A DNA stretch of 64,000 bases from Fragum whitleyi (GCA_948146395.1 OX411546.1:24592449-24656448), one strand, 5' to 3'. Positions 1 through 11,187 are shown, numbered from the stretch's first letter. Made by a program: numbers and translations. The notes: generated by a model from the sequence alone, not told the origin.

Positions 1-211
1 CGACCCTAGTCAGTTTGCGCGGTTTGAGCGGACTGACTAGGGTCGAAACTTTTCGCAATGTGCTTATTTTCTGAATCAAGAATGTTCAATCTACCTTCTA
101 GCTAGAGAATTTTTTAAATTCGACTTCTGGTTGACCAATGCTGGACTAAATCTCTTTTTCAAATATCCATTTTATAAAGTCCCCAGATGGTCCCTTTTTG
201 CGTGACGGGTC
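1..211. mobile_element. Foldback element (CCCGTCACGCG family), cut by window edge
   Basis: The window opens in a palindrome (CGACCCTAGTCAG ... CTGACTAGGGTCG, 1-45). The right half of a foldback element follows and ends near 211 in GATGGTCCCTTTTTGCGTGA and CGGGTCAC. The complete relative at 12689-12934 has the same apex and the same terminal sequence, so the left half should lie just outside this window. No coding potential is seen. Confidence 0.7.
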
Positions 212-815
212 ACATTTGTGAAAAAAAAGAGTTTTCACGTATTCAACAGCACTGGTCAGCGCTATAGATTATGAAATTTTTCATACTCAAACGTTAATTT
301 ATCCAAACTTGAAATTTCAATTAAAGTTTTATCCATTTTTCCTTGACAGTAAATTTTAGGATTTACAATTTAGAATCTATTTAAGGATCCTTTCATTTCT
401 ATGTATTAATATGAATATTTCAGAAGTAATAAAGCTTTGATCGTGAGTTTAGGTTTGAGTAAATTTTAAGCTCAGTACATTAAAGTGTTATAATCACGGG
501 CCTAGATGCGACCGAGATTGTAAAATAATTTTGAAAGATATACTCAACTGATTTTTTTTTTCAAATTTAAAATTGTTATTAAGCATGTATTTAATCCAAT
601 ATGAAACACGAGCTTGAAATGGCAAAATCAATATTTCATACATTTTGAAAATTGCCTTTTTAGTGTGTTTAAACAATGGTTTTGTCTTAAACTTTTTGAA
701 AAATGTCTCATTTGAACACAAAAAAGCAAAATCTAATCTCGGGCTCTAAACTGCGTCTTTGCTAACGTAACTGGCAATATGGCTGATTTTCTCAAAGCGA
801 GGCTAATTTTAACAA
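212..815. other. AT-rich non-coding stretch, possible 3' flank of minus-strand exon
   Basis: No repeat copy or convincing ORF is seen. If the exon at 816-1022 is terminal, this is its 3' UTR or downstream flank. On the minus strand no AATAAA is visible, but the variant ATTAAA occurs near 592-597. Confidence 0.3.
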
Positions 816-1022
816 TTACGCATCGTAATCGACGTCATGATCGACGTCATAAAGATAGTTTCCTAAATCCGAAGAATCTTGGTCATGTTGGTCGGTGTTA
901 TCATACAAATTGTCCATCATATTGATGTTTTTATAAATAGATGTGACTTGCTCGGCCGTCGTCTTGGCATCTATGTATAACTTCGTCATAGCGTTCATCA
1001 TCTCTTTCAGATGTAACTCGTT
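816..1022 (-). CDS. Probable terminal coding exon of an unidentified gene
   Basis: On the minus strand a pyrimidine-rich acceptor (TTTTGTATTTTTCAG) ends at 1023. It is followed at once by an open frame of 68 codons starting AAC GAG TTA in phase 0 and ending in TAA at 816-818. The peptide begins NELHLKEMMNAMTKLYIDAK, looks helical in its first half, and ends in a strongly acidic Asp/Tyr-rich tail. Codons are CpG-rich (GAC GTC GAT repeated), unlike the surrounding AT-rich DNA, which argues for real coding sequence. I do not recognise the family. The next exon-like feature upstream on this strand is the LDLa-like exon at 5728-5885, whose donor is also phase 0, so the two could be spliced, but intermediate exons cannot be excluded. 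A retained fragment of a dead gene is the main alternative. Confidence 0.5.
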   Translation of the reverse strand, partial: NELHLKEMMNAMTKLYIDAKTTAEQVTSIYKNINMMDNLYDNTDQHDQDSSDLGNYLYDVDHDVDYDA

Positions 1023-1134
1023 CTGAAAAATACAAAATTATCCAAACTTAAGTTTTGTATATCATGATCTGAGCAAAACGATTGGCTGAAAAAATAGTTT
1101 TATACCCGGGAAGTATTCAAGTTTTTTTTTTATT

Positions 1135-1499
1135 CAGTTAACAACATCGTGAAATTGACAAGATGAATGGTATTGGAATGACTTTGGAATGAAATTGAAT
1201 TAGTTCAATGAGTGACCCTCAATAAAATATGCATACAAATTCTGTAAATGCTCGTAGCTTCCCATTTCTTCAAGAAACAAGTAAATGCTTATAATTTTAT
1301 TCATGTTAGTAAAATCGTATTTTTTCAAGCTATTTTTATTTTGACTGTAGTTGTTGATTTTATCTTTCTTGGTGATTTTGGAGCGTCTTGAATGGATAGG
1401 GTGAGTGTTTGGAAGGAATGAATGGAGCGCTTTGTCAGCGACTTAGAAATACTTGGATTAATATCGGATTGATAGTCAATTTAACGATGTTTTTAACTG
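1135..1499 (+). mobile_element. CAG-MITE copy 1, central palindrome deleted
   Basis: Both termini (CAGTTAACAACATCG ... GATGTTTTTAACTG) and both subterminal halves are present. The central GGGAGGTAATC palindrome is missing, the joint lying at GAGTGACCCTCAATAAAATA. TA duplications are not preserved. Confidence 0.85.
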
Positions 1500-2432
1500 C
1501 CTGCTCGGGCATTAAGAAGCTGCATAAGACAAGAGCTCCGCATACGGAGCACTAAATGGTTAAAAATCTTCCTTTTTTCTGCACGTATAAACATAATATA
1601 AACAAGCTATAGTTATGATGGTACGATCATCCATAAATGATATTGTTCAAAAGATTATTTATTTGTATTACGCACGTGCGTATTGTGTGTAATTGTTATT
1701 ATGCCTTGGTTTGAAGCGACATCTCATTTAATTTTTCGTCGAAAGGCGACGATAAAGTTGCAACTACAGCTTAATTAAAAACTAAAGCAACCACATTTTC
1801 ATTTTTGCCCACTTACATGTAGGCCTACAGATTGCTTCAAAAAGAACCGAATAACCCCTGCACGGTTATAGGTGTAATGTTTTCCGAATGAAACGTCACC
1901 GAATTATATCAATTAAGCCTTGAGCACCTGATATATTTTAACCAGGTGTTTATATTCGGTGGAAAACTTGAAATAGATATGAGAAACTTCTATCTGTTAA
2001 CAATAACTCATTTGAGAGGTTTCTACATCCACTAATTTACCTGATAGTAAAACAGTTTAACCTGTTTTACAGAAATTAATTAGCTTCCTTGGATCATTCT
2101 GTTCGTTGCATTTTGGGTAAAGTTCAATTCAAAGTTTCAACAGTATTTCGGTTACATTACGGAGGTTTGTATTCATGACATCCTCTTCTCCCCCCCCCCC
2201 CCCAATAGAATAATCATTACTTTTTATTCGAATTTCCTCTTGTGTTTTTTGCTTATCATGGTTGGAGACAAATGAAGAGTTTGAAATTGACTATTGTGAA
2301 AATTGGTAAAAAGGCCCAACGTGTCACCGACCGAGTTTAGCGGGCTCGATTCCCCTTCGGCAGGGTGAAATATTTTCATGTCCCTTTTGTCTGAAGAGAG
2401 TATGAAATGGCGTTGCAATGGGTAAAGTTTTA
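1500..2432. other. Unassigned non-coding stretch with a C homopolymer
   Basis: No gene or recognised repeat. A run of 14 C lies at 2190-2203. The short ORFs here show no motif. Confidence 0.4.
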
Positions 2433-2584
2433 CAGTCAGTAACATTATAAAATTGACATCATATCCATTCCAAACTGTTCTAAATCGCTCACTAAATCCC
2501 ACATTCATTTCATTCATTCATTCTAAGCACTCACTTAAACCATTCAGAAACGCCCCTTATTCACTCGAAAATGCCCCAAGAACC
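2433..2584 (-). mobile_element. CAG-MITE copy 2, outer half only
   Basis: Starts CAGTCAGTAACATTATAAAA and continues through the CCATTC/CACTCA-rich subterminal part. It stops where copy 3 begins, so copy 3 probably inserted into it or joined it by deletion. Confidence 0.75.
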
Positions 2585-2588
2585 GTTA

Positions 2589-2790
2589 CAGTTAACAACA
2601 TTGTGAAATGGAAAATGTCAATGGTTTTGAAATGATTAAAGAATCAAATTGAATGGGCGAGAAGAGCGGCTTTGGGTGAAATTAGACTGGGGTAATCCAA
2701 TATCGCTAATTTTTATCAGGATGAACAAAATTAGCGATATTCGTTACCTCCCTTTGATAAAGTATACATACAAATTCTTTCAATAAGAGT
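2589..2790 (+). mobile_element. CAG-MITE copy 3, 3' truncated
   Basis: Starts CAGTTAACAACATTGTGAAA and runs through the complete central palindrome (about 2690-2755). It is lost after CATACAAATTCTTT. Confidence 0.85.
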
Positions 2791-3567
2791 GTGTTTCTAC
2801 ACGCCAGTAAGAAAAGGACATCTCTGATGCCTTTTCGATATAAAGTCAATGTTAATTTTGTTATAAAATGCCATTCTACATCTACAGTGCGTGATCCGTA
2901 GAAGTTTTCGTGTCCGCGGTACAAAGTTTATGGCGGGCTGAAGTGTTGGTAATAAAATATGAACGGCTTGAGGGACTTCAATAAAACGTGTCATTTTCCG
3001 TAAATAATTCCAGCATTAAAAGCACTTCAAACGCCGTGGATATTCATTAGGATTGCCTGGAAAATAAATATCATAAAAATGTCACGACAAGATCTATCTT
3101 CGCAATAGAAAACGAACTCCTAGATCTATTTGGTTGATACTCTATACGAATATGATTGCACGATGTAAGCCGAGATTCGATCTATAGGGAAAAAAATCAG
3201 ACTTCAAAAATTAGACTTGTGAACAAGGTCGTTGGCAATTTAAAATTAACATTTGACCCATCTAAGAACCTAACCAAAGACTTTAAGCTTACCTTTATTT
3301 TCTGAATGCTAATACCTATAGTATAGTATAGTTACTATAATTAATATCAACATTCTATATGTGATAAGCTTAGGAGGGTGGATTTAACGCGAAGAAACTG
3401 AAATTTAACTTTTGTCAAGCACTGTTTGTGACAGGCTCAATTTTGGGCGGGCTACGTTTCCCGCGGACAAATCTAGCTATTTCTCAATGCGGAATGAAAC
3501 AAATTTATCATCATCATTCACGTTTAAGTAGCAAAAAAGACATCGCATGGATCGATTTAATTTGTAC
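2791..3567. other. Unassigned non-coding stretch
   Basis: AT-rich DNA with overlapping short minus-strand ORFs that show no domain or splice context. Nothing else seen. Confidence 0.35.
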
Positions 3568-4010
3568 ATGTACCAACATCATGAAAATGACAATGACAAT
3601 GTGAATGATTTCGGAATGATTTTGGAATAAAATTGAATGAGTGAGATGGTAGAGTTTTAAGTAAAATTGAAGCGGGGTAATCCAAAATAGCTAATTTTGC
3701 TCAGAGTGAACAAAATTAGCCATATTTATTACCCCCTCTTGGCTAAGATATGCATACAATTCGATAAATAGCTTACCATTCCTTCAAGAACCAATTAAAA
3801 TCTTACATTTCAAATATGACAGTGAAATCTTGATTTTTTTTCTATATATCTTCATTTTGAATGAAGTAAATGATTTTATCTTTCTAAGTGATTTCGGAGA
3901 GTTTTTAAAGTGGTTTGAGTGAATGTTTGAAAGGAATGAATGAAGCGGTTTGTGAGCGATTTAGAAATACTTTGATAGGATTGATAGTCAATTTAACGAT
4001 GTTCTTAACT
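3568..4010 (+). mobile_element. CAG-MITE copy 4, full length
   Basis: Diverged 5' terminus (ACATGTACCAACATCATGAA), central palindrome at about 3670-3735, 3' terminus AACGATGTTCTTAACT. It directly abuts copy 5, separated by only about 4 bp. Confidence 0.85.
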
Positions 4011-4014
4011 ATTA

Positions 4015-4823
4015 CAGTTAATTACATCGTGCAATGAGGGATATCGGTTGGTTATCTCCCTTGAAATACTCCCATAGGAGGAAGGGTCCAAATCAGTGGT
4101 AACCTTGGGTTTTATCCTTATTTTCTTTGCACCGTAAGATTTAAAGATAAGCTCTAAATCAAATATTGCGCAATTTATAAGATACATTTGACGTAAAATG
4201 AACAAATATTTCCTTCTTTGCCATTGGAAATTGTATCTTAAATACGAATTGCATAAATAAGTATTTTGTTTTTACGAAAAAATAAAATTCGCAACTTCTC
4301 CAAAGAAACTATGGATAAAATCCAAGGGAAATTTCTAAAAGGACCGCTAACGATTTTGGAACACCTCTGATTTAATCCACAGAGCAAACAAGGGAGATAA
4401 CACACCAAAGTCTCCCATTGACATTCATTTCAATCAAAACCATTCTGAATCGCCCACTAAGCGCTCCGTTCATTCATTCCAAACACTCACTCGAACCATT
4501 CAAACGCTAAAAAAACTACTAAAAAGATAAGACCAACAACTACATTCAAAATAATAGTAAAATCGTTATTTCAATAACATAACTGACATTTTAGGCGTCT
4601 GATTGGTCATTGAAGGGATAGGAAAATATTTATAGAACCTGTATGAATATTTTATTAAAGGGAGGTAATTAATATCGCTAATTTTGTTCAACCTGAACAA
4701 AATTAGCGATATTGGATACCTCCCTCTAATTTCACCATTAACTCACTCATCGGTCTCATTCAATTTCATTCCAAAACCATTCCAAAATCATTCACCTTGT
4801 CAATTTTATGGTGCTGTTAACTG
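4015..4823 (-). mobile_element. CAG-MITE copy 5, interrupted by a nested element
   Basis: The terminus CAGTTAATTACATCGTGCAAT at 4015 is separated from its continuation TTGACATTCATTTC by the 381-bp insert at 4036-4416. Central palindrome at about 4661-4729; end at GGTGCTGTTAACTG. Confidence 0.85.
4036..4416. mobile_element. Nested 381-bp element with ~28-bp imperfect inverted termini
   Basis: It splits CAG-MITE copy 5. The left end (GAGGGATATCGG, then GGTTATCTCCCTTG) and the reverse complement of the right end (GGGAGACTTTGG, then TGTTATCTCCCTTG) align over about 28 bp with about 8 mismatches. The flanking dinucleotide AT is shared, compatible with a very short target duplication. The interior is AT-rich with no ORF. 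Family not recognised. Confidence 0.65.
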
Positions 4824-4825
4824 CT

Positions 4826-5805
4826 TCTTCCTGCGGAATGGAATAGGCACATGGTTTTGTCTTTTTCCTCACTATTAGAATTTAACGACCACATGATATT
4901 GAAAGACCAATAGAATTAAATTATAACTTACTGCGGAATAGAATTAACACATGGTTGGATATCGTCCTCACCATTTGGACAATGTACGATCACATAGCAT
5001 AAAGAGAATACACAGATCGATATAATTTATAACTTACTAATTAATTGAATTAACACATGGTTGGATCTTCGTCCTCACCATTAGGTCAATATACTTTCCG
5101 ATCACATAATATAAAATAATTGATAGAATTTATGAATTACTTCGGAATGGAATAAAATGCACACGGAATGGAATAAACCTATGGTTGGATCTTCGTTCTC
5201 ACCATTAGGACACTGTACTTTACGATCACATAACATAGCATAAAATATAAAGATCGTTATAATTGATAACTTACTGCGGAATGAAATAAACACATGGTTG
5301 GATCTTCGTCCTCACCATTAGGACACTGTACTTTACGATAACATAACATAACATAAAATATAAAGATCGATATAATTGATAACTTACTGCGGAATGGAAT
5401 AAACACATGGTTGGATCTTCGTTCTCACCATTAGGACACTGTACTTCACGATCACATAACATAGCATAAAATATAAAGATCGTTATAATTGATAACTTAC
5501 TGCGGAATGAAATAAACACATGGTTGGATCTTCGTCCTCACCATTAGGACACTGTACTTTACGATCACATAACATAACATAAAATATAAAGATCGATATT
5601 AATTGATAACTTACTGCGGAATTGAATAAACACATGGTTGGATCTTCGTCCTCACCATTAGGACACTGTACTTTACGATCACATAACATAACATAAAATA
5701 TAAAGATCAATATAATTGATAACTTACTGCGGAATGGAATAAACACATGGTTGGATCTTCGTCCTCACCATTAGGACACTGTACTTTACGATCACATAAC
5801 ATATA
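4826..5805 (-). repeat. ~113-bp tandem array containing a partial LDLa exon and splice donor
   Basis: About nine units. The ACATGGTTGGATC motif recurs at 5057, 5181, 5294, 5407, 5520, 5634 and 5747, mostly 113-114 bp apart; the two leftmost units are diverged. Read on the minus strand, each unit holds the 3' half of an LDLa-like exon (CDRKVQCPNGEDEDPTMC), then TTCCATTCCGCA and a GTAAGT donor, then about 50 bp of intron start. Because 113 is not a multiple of 3, units fall in different frames, so this is not a protein repeat. Only the last unit (5728-5805) belongs to a complete exon. Confidence 0.9.
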
Positions 5806-5885
5806 ATAATCGATACAATGAAATCGATGCCATACATCGGGGGTCGGACACGCTAGCCGCTCCATATTGTCTTTTTGTTGGCATA
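5728..5885 (-). CDS. LDL-receptor class A-like exon
   Basis: On the minus strand the exon is bounded by a strong acceptor (CTTTTCTCTTTTCAG) at 5886 and a GTAAGT donor at 5727-5722. Its 158 nt read in phase 1-0 and encode a cysteine-rich segment with ACPTPDVWHRFHCIDYY followed by CDRKVQCPNGEDEDPTMC. The F-x-C-I, six-residue gap, C-D, four-residue gap, C-P-x-G-E-D-E and terminal C layout follows the LDLa consensus, including the acidic calcium-cage region. Five cysteines are visible, so the first LDLa cysteine is absent or lies in another exon. LDLa modules occur in secreted or membrane receptors and proteases, and no partner domain can be assigned here. Tandem partial copies of the exon lie immediately downstream. 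The exon could equally belong to a decayed gene. Confidence 0.6.
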
Positions 5886-6500
5886 CTGAAAAGAGAAAAG
5901 TGTTCTGTTTTAACATATTTGATTGTCTTACGGAACTATAGTATCATTTGTAATACTCTTTTACCATTGTGTCCTGTTGGATATTTCTGCGTTTTCATTT
6001 TTTGTTTGTTGTAGTTTTTGCTTGTATGTGTGTGTTTTCTTGTTTAGTTTTTGTTTGCTTTTCAATTTTTCTCGATATATTTGTTCAAACGACCTACATG
6101 TATGAACGAAAAAAAATGATTGACAAAAATATGATGATTTTGAAGAGTTATTTATATAGGCAACCATAAACAGCACGGGACACTTGCACATGAAATGAAA
6201 TTGATAGTAACTTTTCACTATTTTTCAGCATAGTGTGTCAAAACTATGGCAGTTTGAATGTCTTCAATATATACAACATATATTAGAAAGATAAGGTTTT
6301 TTGGTTCGTTTCTAGGTGTATTTGAAATGAATTTCATATGATTTAGACTATCAGTGATATAAGCTCAAGAGACAATTATATTATATGAAAACTATTTGAA
6401 AAGTAATTTGTGGCAAATGCTTTCAAATCATATCTCCATCTCATTCGTCAATGGAGAGACTTTGCTTAAATTTGGGTGTTAAATTATAAGTATTTTCCAA

Positions 6501-6566
6501 CAAAGAAATATATTTTTGTTAATCTAGTATGTCTCTTAGATTAACAAAAACATATTTCTTCATTGA
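6501..6566. repeat. Hairpin, ~25-bp arms
   Basis: AAATATATTTTTGTTAATCT pairs with AGATTAACAAAAACATATTT around an 11-nt loop. Isolated in this window. Confidence 0.7.
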
Positions 6567-6847
6567 AATATATGGTTTTCACACAAACATTTAGCAGCGA
6601 TGAAAGACAATGAATAAGACAATGAAAATAATATAAAAAAAAATAAAGAGAATTTTTGCTTAATTGCTCGAATTGTATATTCATCATAATATGGGATTTT
6701 ATCCGCCGTTGAAAAAAAGCGGAAACAAACCTTATGTGAATTATAATTCGGAAAATCTCTCGGCCAATTAACGATCGTCATCGAATGTGGAGCAATTGGT
6801 AAGTAAGAAAATTTAGGAGAAAGTAGTCTCGAAAAAATGAGTATCAG

Positions 6848-6989
6848 CCCTGCGTTCAGCATGACAAAACGGTGCAATCTATTTTTAGATAAGAAAATTT
6901 AAAAGATAGTAGTCCCGAAAAAAAACTTGCGTGAAAAGCGGGGTATAATTTGACAACTGTTTGCACCGTTTTGTCATCCCGAACGCAGG
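6848..6989. repeat. Inverted repeat ending in CCTGCGTTC
   Basis: CCTGCGTTCAGCATGACAAA and its near-exact inverse TTTGTCATCCCGAACGCAGG flank about 85 bp. The terminal CCYKCGTTCAGGATG motif resembles the arms of the hairpin at 24661-24792. Confidence 0.7.
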
Positions 6990-8359
6990 AACGACGTCAC
7001 CTCTGAAAGGTCTTTAAATAACGCTATCATTTGTGGCAATCTGTATTTTCCGATATTAGTTTGGGCATCATATAAAAGGGACTATTAGACTTTTGTGGAA
7101 AAGTATTAGAATTAATACATATCCATACACTTAATGCAACCGAAGTATTTTTCAGGTTTTGAAAAAAGCCGGGCGTCGTTCCGAATGGTACGTCATATAG
7201 AAGGAGTTGGAAAATGGACATATAATTGGGCTTTGTAAGAAAGCAACAGGTTGCTGCAGATATTTGACACAATTTATAGTAATGTTTACTCCGCCTTGTA
7301 GCGGTAAATATGGAAAAAGGCCATTGTCGGAGCACACCCTCTTCCCCCCTTGTGTAAACTTAAAAGATTTCAAAAATTTTGCTCGAAACCCTTTAAGGTA
7401 CAAAATGTGTACAAAATTACCCTTTTCCACAATGTTTTGGCTTTACCGCTATAGCTATGTCGACTTATGTTGCACAACTGCTTATGCTCATGAATAGCAT
7501 CATTTTGATATACAACATACCTGGACATACTGCTTTTTCTTGGCTAATGAAGCGCCCTCAAAATTGGGTCTCAAACACTTTACATGAACCTTAAAAACCT
7601 GTATTTATTTTGAAAAACTTTGTATCTTCGCTATCCAAGGGTGATGACGTAATGTGTATTCTATTCAATCATAGTGGGCACCATCCTCAGCTAGCGAATA
7701 TTTCTACGAGGCATCTAGTATTTGTAGTAAGTGTTAAACCAATAACTCTGTATATGTCCTTTTATTACGTGGGGACAGATACAAAAACTTATAGTAACTT
7801 GAAAAAAGACTTGGTCTTTATCAATTTAATCTTATCGATAGTGGAAGGTTATTTAAAAGCATAAACTTGAAATAAAAAATTGGAGTTTTTTGCATCAATT
7901 TCCCTTTATGTTGGCGGATATTCGCAAAACTAGCCATTATTTTTTCTGAAATTGCCTTGAGAAAAGGCCTTTTAAGCTCTGGGTACAATGTACCTGCTTG
8001 GGAACCTGCTGAGAATAAAGTCTTTTTTTAGGTCATTATGCTTTTGAAAGAGGACATATTCCTCTAGAGGTCGACAAAAATAGGCTTTTGTTTGTTACCT
8101 TGTAGACCGCCCACTGACGTTACATAATTAGCTTGATGACAAGCAAATTACAATTGATACTTACATAATGTCTGTCTAAAGATAGCTAATTATATTCAAT
8201 ATGTATCTGATCAAATTAGTGTTTGTCAATTTAAATGAGATTCTAAATGACAAATCACTAGTCAAGGCAGGTACATCGACTCATTGCTGCGGAAAAGACT
8301 AAGTTGTAGCCCAAATTTTAGACAACTTCAGACAATGATATACGAATTTAATAAAAATG

Positions 8360-8685
8360 CTTTGTTTTGGTCGTGATATTGAGAAGTTCTAAAAAAAGAT
8401 TTGGAAAGGTTTCGGAATGAAATCGAACTGATATCACTCATATGAAGGAATTTTGAATCATTGAAATGAACGAAATTGGCAACATTCTTTTACTTTTCTT
8501 TGAATAGATATAAGGCCGGTTCTATAGATAAACTTCACGGAACAATCGAGCACTTTCAACATATATGCAAGCTTTTTAATGATATTTAATGAGTGGTAGA
8601 AATGCAATAATAAGAGCACTGAGCGATCGATTTAGAACATTTTAAACGGGATGAACGTCGATTAAAAACTACACATATTTAACTG
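8360..8685 (+). mobile_element. CAG-MITE copy 6, degraded
   Basis: The weakly conserved body (TCGTGATATTGAGAAG, TTTCGGAATGAAATCGAA, GAGCGATCGATTTAGAAC) ends in ATTTAACTG. The central palindrome is largely eroded. One of the oldest-looking copies. Confidence 0.6.
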
Positions 8686-8687
8686 TG

Positions 8688-9098
8688 CAGTTAACAACAT
8701 CATAAAATTGCTATTCATCTCTATCAAAACTATTCTAAATAACTCTCTCAGCGCTCGATTTACTCTTTCCAAACACTAAGTCAAACCATTTAAAAACGCT
8801 CCAAACTCACTGAAAAATATATAACAATTACTTCATTCAAAATAAATAAAGCTAGAAAACAAATCGCGATATCACTGACACAATTGAAATTGTAAGCGTC
8901 TGATAGATTCTTGAATAAATAGGAAGCTATTTATAGAACTTAGATGAATCGCTTATTTTGTTCATCCTGAACAAAATTAGCGATATTTGATTACCTCCCT
9001 TGAATTTCACTCAAAACTCGCTCGACACAATCATTCTATTTCATTCCAAAGCCATTCCAAAATTATTCACCTTGTAAATTTCACGTTGTTGTTAAATG
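8688..9098 (-). mobile_element. CAG-MITE copy 7, full length
   Basis: CAGTTAACAACATCATAAAA to CACGTTGTTGTTAAATG, with central palindrome at about 8946-9000. It abuts copy 6 with only 2 bp between (AACTG-TG-CAGTT). Confidence 0.9.
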
Positions 9099-10240
9099 TA
9101 CGTGTAAATTAAGACACGTACATTTAGTAAGTATACGAGTAGAACAAGTGGGCCATTTGTCATTAACATGAGCTTTTTCAGAAACCTCAAACATAATTCC
9201 AAAGGAAAGTAGACTATTTAACAACTGTAATAAACAGCGTTTGGTAATCACTTCGCCTTGCTAAATACTCTGAATAATTCAAGTCCCTTGAAGTGTTATG
9301 TGATTAACCTTTAAATCTTGAGCTAGACATATCAGCTTGTTATTCAAACCTATCGGGTCTGTTCAAAAATCTAAACCAATTGCTATCGTGCAACAAGTCT
9401 GGCATACATTATCGGTGACTCAGATACCTCTTTATCTCTTGGAACAAATACTATTTCCAAAAATTGGAACACATGCATCGATTTTCAGATCGAATTTTCT
9501 GGCTTAGATTCTACAATATTTGCTGTAATTCCGTATTCATATTTGCCAATTCTCTGTTAGAACCCCCCCCCCCCCCGTCCGATAAATCTGTTAAAGCATA
9601 TCATAATCGGAAACTGTGATCATACAGGATATGGGGATATAAAATATGGTATAGGTGAAGTAATTCAATTTCCCGCGATCTATCACACATCTTTAGGGAA
9701 ACTCCGGTCCACATAAACATACGTTAAATGTTATCTCTGATTGATCAATATTATTGAAATTCAAAATTATTTGAACACATCACTTTTCTTTGTTTATAGT
9801 CTGTTGTTGAAATACTATCGAAACATCACATAGTTTAAACCATTTTTCTAGCCAAATACCTATTTTTCAACAGGGGTTTATTTCTCTGAGGGGCCGGGAA
9901 AAAAACAGCTGCGTGGTCAGTCATCTCAAAAGAGGCCCAAAAAGTCTTAAAGAAAAGGGATCATGTCATACTAATTTTCAATTCCATTCCATGCGCGAAT
10001 AAATGGCCCTCAGTTTAAGACAAGTATGACCATTTTCGCAAACTGTCGGACTGAGCTATGACCAAAAATATTATAGTACAATGTAACCACCTATTGAAAT
10101 TGAATCACTTCACTTAGGCCAGATTGGTCTCACATTTTGTTTTAGACTAGATTTTAGACTTTAATTTCAAGATTCGTGCAAGATGTTGAATTGAATGTGA
10201 ATTGCGACCCAGAATTTCTCCCGTAGAAAGATTTCATTGG
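9099..10240. other. Unassigned non-coding stretch
   Basis: Contains a C homopolymer at 9563-9576 and no ORF above background. No recognised repeat seen. Confidence 0.35.
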
Positions 10241-10519
10241 CTTTGATTGAATGGAGTTTTAAGCCGCTTTCAAATTTTTTTCTGTTAAATCGCGGCGGCT
10301 GGAGCACCTAACAATGGATTCCTGGTATTTCTCTCACCAGTACAACCATCACACCCTTTCCTAGCCTCCAGCTGCTATCTCACATAGGTCTACGATTATC
10401 AACCCATTGGTGAGAGACAAATAGTCGGAAAGAATGAGCGCCGCCGTCGGGGATCGAACCCGTGATCTGGATTGACAGTCCGACGCGCTACCAACTGCGC
10501 TTTGACGGCGGCTACAATG
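10241..10519 (-). mobile_element. tRNA-derived SINE (family 1), complete, 9-bp TSD
   Basis: The minus-strand head carries A-box (AGCGCAGTTGGTAGCGCG) and B-box (GGGTTCGATCCCC) promoter sequences within a tRNA-like fold with ~9-nt acceptor ends (GCCGCCGTC/GACGGCGGC). The anticodon-position triplet reads GTC. The body includes GATAATCGTAGACCTATGTG, and the 3' tail contains GAAAGCGGCTTAAAACTCC. The flanking direct repeat TTTCATTGG at 10232-10240 and 10520-10528 fits a target-site duplication. The head differs from functional tRNA by its fused tail and is a SINE, not a tRNA gene. Confidence 0.85.
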
Positions 10520-10694
10520 TTTCATTGGTATCTGACTGCAATCGAGTGTTCAACTTACCACGGCGCTATAAAAGCTGGCGCGTGTGTGTGTGAAAGCAGG
10601 ACAAAGACTTTCCACAAACAGTTCGGCTGAAGATAGGTGTTTTAGTCAATGGACTTATAAAGTTACTAGTTATCATTATCCATGATAAATGGTG

Positions 10695-10997
10695 TGGCAG
10701 GGCGGAGCCTAAGTAACGGGTCGTTGCACTTAAGGTTATTTTATCTAAAATAACCTACTTCTATAGAGAGTCGACATAAATTACCCGAGACCTTAAATCG
10801 TAGATTGAGTAATCAAATCCTCGTATCTTCGAGGCCTTGGTAACCAAACGATAAAATGTGTTCACTCTCTCAAAGCACGTGAATCCTTTAGGTTTTAGGA
10901 TACAGTTATTTGCACGCGTTAACGATGATTTGAAAGAACCCAAACTATTGAAAAGCTAACTCGCCAAATTACGTCATGCTTAAACCCCACCCTGCCA
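10695..10997. mobile_element. 303-bp MITE-like element with TGGCAGGG termini
   Basis: TGGCAGGGCGGAGCCTAAG at the left matches the inverse of the right end (GCTTAAACCCCACCCTGCCA). A perfect internal palindrome AGGTTATTTTATCTAAAATA lies near 10733. No target duplication could be assigned and no family is recognised. Confidence 0.7.
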
Positions 10998-11034
10998 GTT
11001 CATTAATAACGTAGACTTAAGTATTTAGGTAGTA

Positions 11035-11187
11035 GACCCTTAATAGTTTTGAACTGTCTCAGAAGCAATGAACGTTAACAGTGTTAACCGAGGTTTCCTA
11101 TTTTTTTTATAAGGAAACCTCGGTCAACATTTTGAAAAATTATGAGTTCCGAAATGTTGCGGAACTATTACGGGTCCACTACCTTAA
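11035..11187. mobile_element. TTAAGGTAGTGG foldback, copy 1
   Basis: A palindromic element beginning GGTAGTAGACCC and ending GGGTCCACTACCTTAA, with central stem GTTAACCGAGGTTTCC ... GGAAACCTCGGTCAAC. Its left TTAA is decayed (TTTA). Two relatives lie at 27037 and 32071. Confidence 0.85.

Larger units (their letters stand above)
5890..8359. other. Long unassigned AT-rich stretch
   Basis: If the LDLa exon is genic this should be upstream intron. Only two hairpins (6501-6566, 6848-6989) stand out. Minus-strand frames at 6560-6877 and 7027-7430 and plus-strand frames at 7207-7864 carry no recognisable domain. Confidence 0.35.

Noticed and set aside
2190..2203. C homopolymers (also 9563-9576 and 22349-22359)
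   Set aside because: Simple mononucleotide runs; length may be assembly-dependent and no function is indicated.
4826..5805. CRISPR-like array
   Set aside because: Units are contiguous ~113-bp tandem repeats without spacers, in a eukaryotic context.
6560..6877. Minus-strand frame containing NWPRDFPNY, reminiscent of a CUB domain start
   Set aside because: No other CUB motifs or disulfide cysteines and a poor donor (GTTTGT); too weak to call as an exon of the LDLa gene.
10440..10512. Functional tRNA gene
   Set aside because: The tRNA-like head is fused to a SINE body and flanked by a target duplication, with relatives at 13625, 42976 and 49473.
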